Positions 62,945 through 64,000 of a stretch of DNA of 64,000 bases are shown here, one piece after another. The DNA is from Winogradskyella psychrotolerans (GTDB taxonomy: Bacteria > Bacteroidota > Bacteroidia > Flavobacteriales > Flavobacteriaceae): positions 184,413 through 248,412 of the forward strand of contig NZ_JAHKPS010000013.1 in assembly GCF_018860565.1 (NCBI RefSeq). The letters run 5' to 3'. The notes under the pieces were generated by a model. That model was not told the DNA's origin. It did not search any database and saw only the letters and a list, made by a program, of their open reading frames with translations. The translations under genes and the position numbers were made by a program. Each line of letters begins with the position of its first letter. The first letter of the stretch is position 1.

Positions 62945-64000
62945 ATGGAAAGCAAAACTTGTTTTCACTGTGGTGATGACTGTGGTAATCATCCAATTAC
63001 ATTTCAGGACAAATCATTCTGCTGTAATGGCTGTAAAACCGTTTTCGAAATTTTTAACGAAAATGATTTAACCTGTTATTACGATTTACAAAATTCGCCT
63101 GGTGCCATTCCAAAGGAAATAGAAGGCAAATTCGATTTTTTATCCCAAGAAAACATTATTGAAAAGCTAACAGAATTTAGAGCTGATTCTGTAGAAATAG
63201 CCACGCTTTACATTCCACATATTCATTGTAGCTCTTGTATTTGGATCTTAGAAAACCTCAACAAACTCAATCCAAACATTTCAGATTCTCAAGTCAATTT
63301 TGGAAAAAAAACAGTTAGAGTCACTTATAACTCTGATGCTACGGATTTAAAATCGGTTGTTTTATTATTAAGCTCTATTGGCTATGAACCTTATATTAGT
63401 TTAGACGATTTTAATTCTGGCAAAAAACATATTAACCGAGCCTTAATCTATAAACTTGGAGTTGCTGCTTTTGGTTTTGGTAATATTATGTTTTTATCTT
63501 TTCCTGAGTATTTTGAAGTCAACGAATTTTGGTTAGAACAATACAAACCCTTCTTCCGTTGGTTAATGTTTGCGATGTCTTTACCTATTGTGTTTTATTC
63601 TGCTCAAGATTATTTTATTTCAGCATACAAAGGTTTAAAGGCTAAAATTTTAAATATTGATGTCCCAATTGCTCTAGGAGTTTCTGTACTTTTTATTAGA
63701 AGTACCATAGAAATTATGTTTGATATTGGTTCTGGCTTTTTTGATAGTTTGGCTGGTTTAATATTTTTTCTTTTGGTTGGTAAATTCTTTCAGCAAAAAA
63801 CCTATGATTTCTTATCCTTTGAGCGCGATTATAAATCGTATTTCCCTATCGCAATAACTAAGATAGACAAAGAAGGTAACGAGAATTCTATTCAGGTTTA
63901 TGATATTGAAAAAGGCGATCGTATTTTAATTCGGAATGAAGAATTAATCCCTGTGGATGGTATTTTAATTAACGGAAAAGCAAAAATAGATTACAGTTTT
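62945..64000 (+). CDS. ccoI: CcoI/FixI-type copper P-type ATPase, N-terminal part (cut by window edge)
   Basis: First about 352 codons of a heavy-metal P1B ATPase. Cys-rich N-terminal domain (CFHCGDDCGN and FCCNGCKTVFEIF), an HMA-like domain with HIHCSSCIWILE, then the first transmembrane helices and the start of the actuator domain (EELIPVDGILI). This layout is that of the FixI/CcoI pump that supplies copper for cbb3 oxidase assembly. The CPC and phosphorylation motifs would lie beyond the edge. Confidence 0.88.
   Translation, partial: MESKTCFHCGDDCGNHPITFQDKSFCCNGCKTVFEIFNENDLTCYYDLQNSPGAIPKEIEGKFDFLSQENIIEKLTEFRADSVEIATLYIPHIHCSSCIWILENLNKLNPNISDSQVNFGKKTVRVTYNSDATDLKSVVLLLSSIGYEPYISLDDFNSGKKHINRALIYKLGVAAFGFGNIMFLSFPEYFEVNEFWLEQYKPFFRWLMFAMSLPIVFYSAQDYFISAYKGLKAKILNIDVPIALGVSVLFIRSTIEIMFDIGSGFFDSLAGLIFFLLVGKFFQQKTYDFLSFERDYKSYFPIAITKIDKEGNENSIQVYDIEKGDRILIRNEELIPVDGILINGKAKIDYSF

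Noticed and set aside
1..64000. tRNA, rRNA, CRISPR, insertion sequences, prophage
   Set aside because: Looked for on both strands by eye; none seen. Short tRNA genes would need a tRNAscan run to exclude fully.

Overview
The window is AT-rich chromosome from a marine-type member of the Flavobacteriaceae (Bacteroidota). Supporting signs are several secreted proteins ending in type IX secretion (T9SS, Por) sorting domains, the Bacteroidota -7 promoter element TAnnTTTG ahead of several genes, the alternative Bacteroidota GlmU-like protein, a DUF4199 protein, a secreted PL6 alginate lyase and tandem secreted EndA-type nucleases. Genes are dense. I saw no rRNA, tRNA, CRISPR array, insertion sequence or prophage.

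Layout. 0-14 kb is mostly housekeeping and envelope: cardiolipin synthase (cut by the left edge), lytic transglycosylase, alpha/beta hydrolase, small GNAT protein, mtaB, an oligopeptide-binding lipoprotein, a PD40 protein, GlmU-like protein, rpmE2, then DUF4199, glycosyltransferase, phosphosugar mutase and an MsbA-like exporter. 14-25 kb is the most unusual region. Two ECF sigma triads (sigma factor, single-TM protein, Spy/CpxP-like periplasmic protein) lie at its two ends and point inward. Between them, all on the minus strand, are a secreted CotH-kinase protein, an EF-hand protein, two YHYH-domain lipoproteins (one fused to EF-hands), a MORN/YwqK lipoprotein, a SCO protein and a YCF48-like propeller. 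Six minus-strand promoters carry the same signature, CAAG-N17-ATCTA in the transcribed sense. This looks like one autoregulated ECF regulon for an extracytoplasmic calcium/metal-linked system that I do not recognise as described.

25-37 kb holds an RsmB/NOP-type RNA methyltransferase, two EndA-family secreted nucleases, purL and a solitary PL6 alginate lyase behind twin uronate-regulator-like operators. 37-50 kb is lipid metabolism: acyl-CoA ligase, a secreted protein with a membrane-anchored LuxR regulator, an LTA-synthase-like transferase with a membrane phosphatase, then a beta-oxidation operon (MarR, fadN-type protein, fadA, acyl-CoA dehydrogenase) interrupted by a four-helix-bundle gene flanked by inverted repeats.

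49-64 kb contains a BlaI repressor with an unusual M56 protease-amidase fusion, a propeller-SnoaL protein, a 575-base decayed stretch, a peptidase cluster (M28, M1), a YdeI-like gene between repeat copies, a MoxR-AAA/VWA pair, and an Fnr-type regulator divergent from a CcoI-type copper ATPase cut by the right edge.
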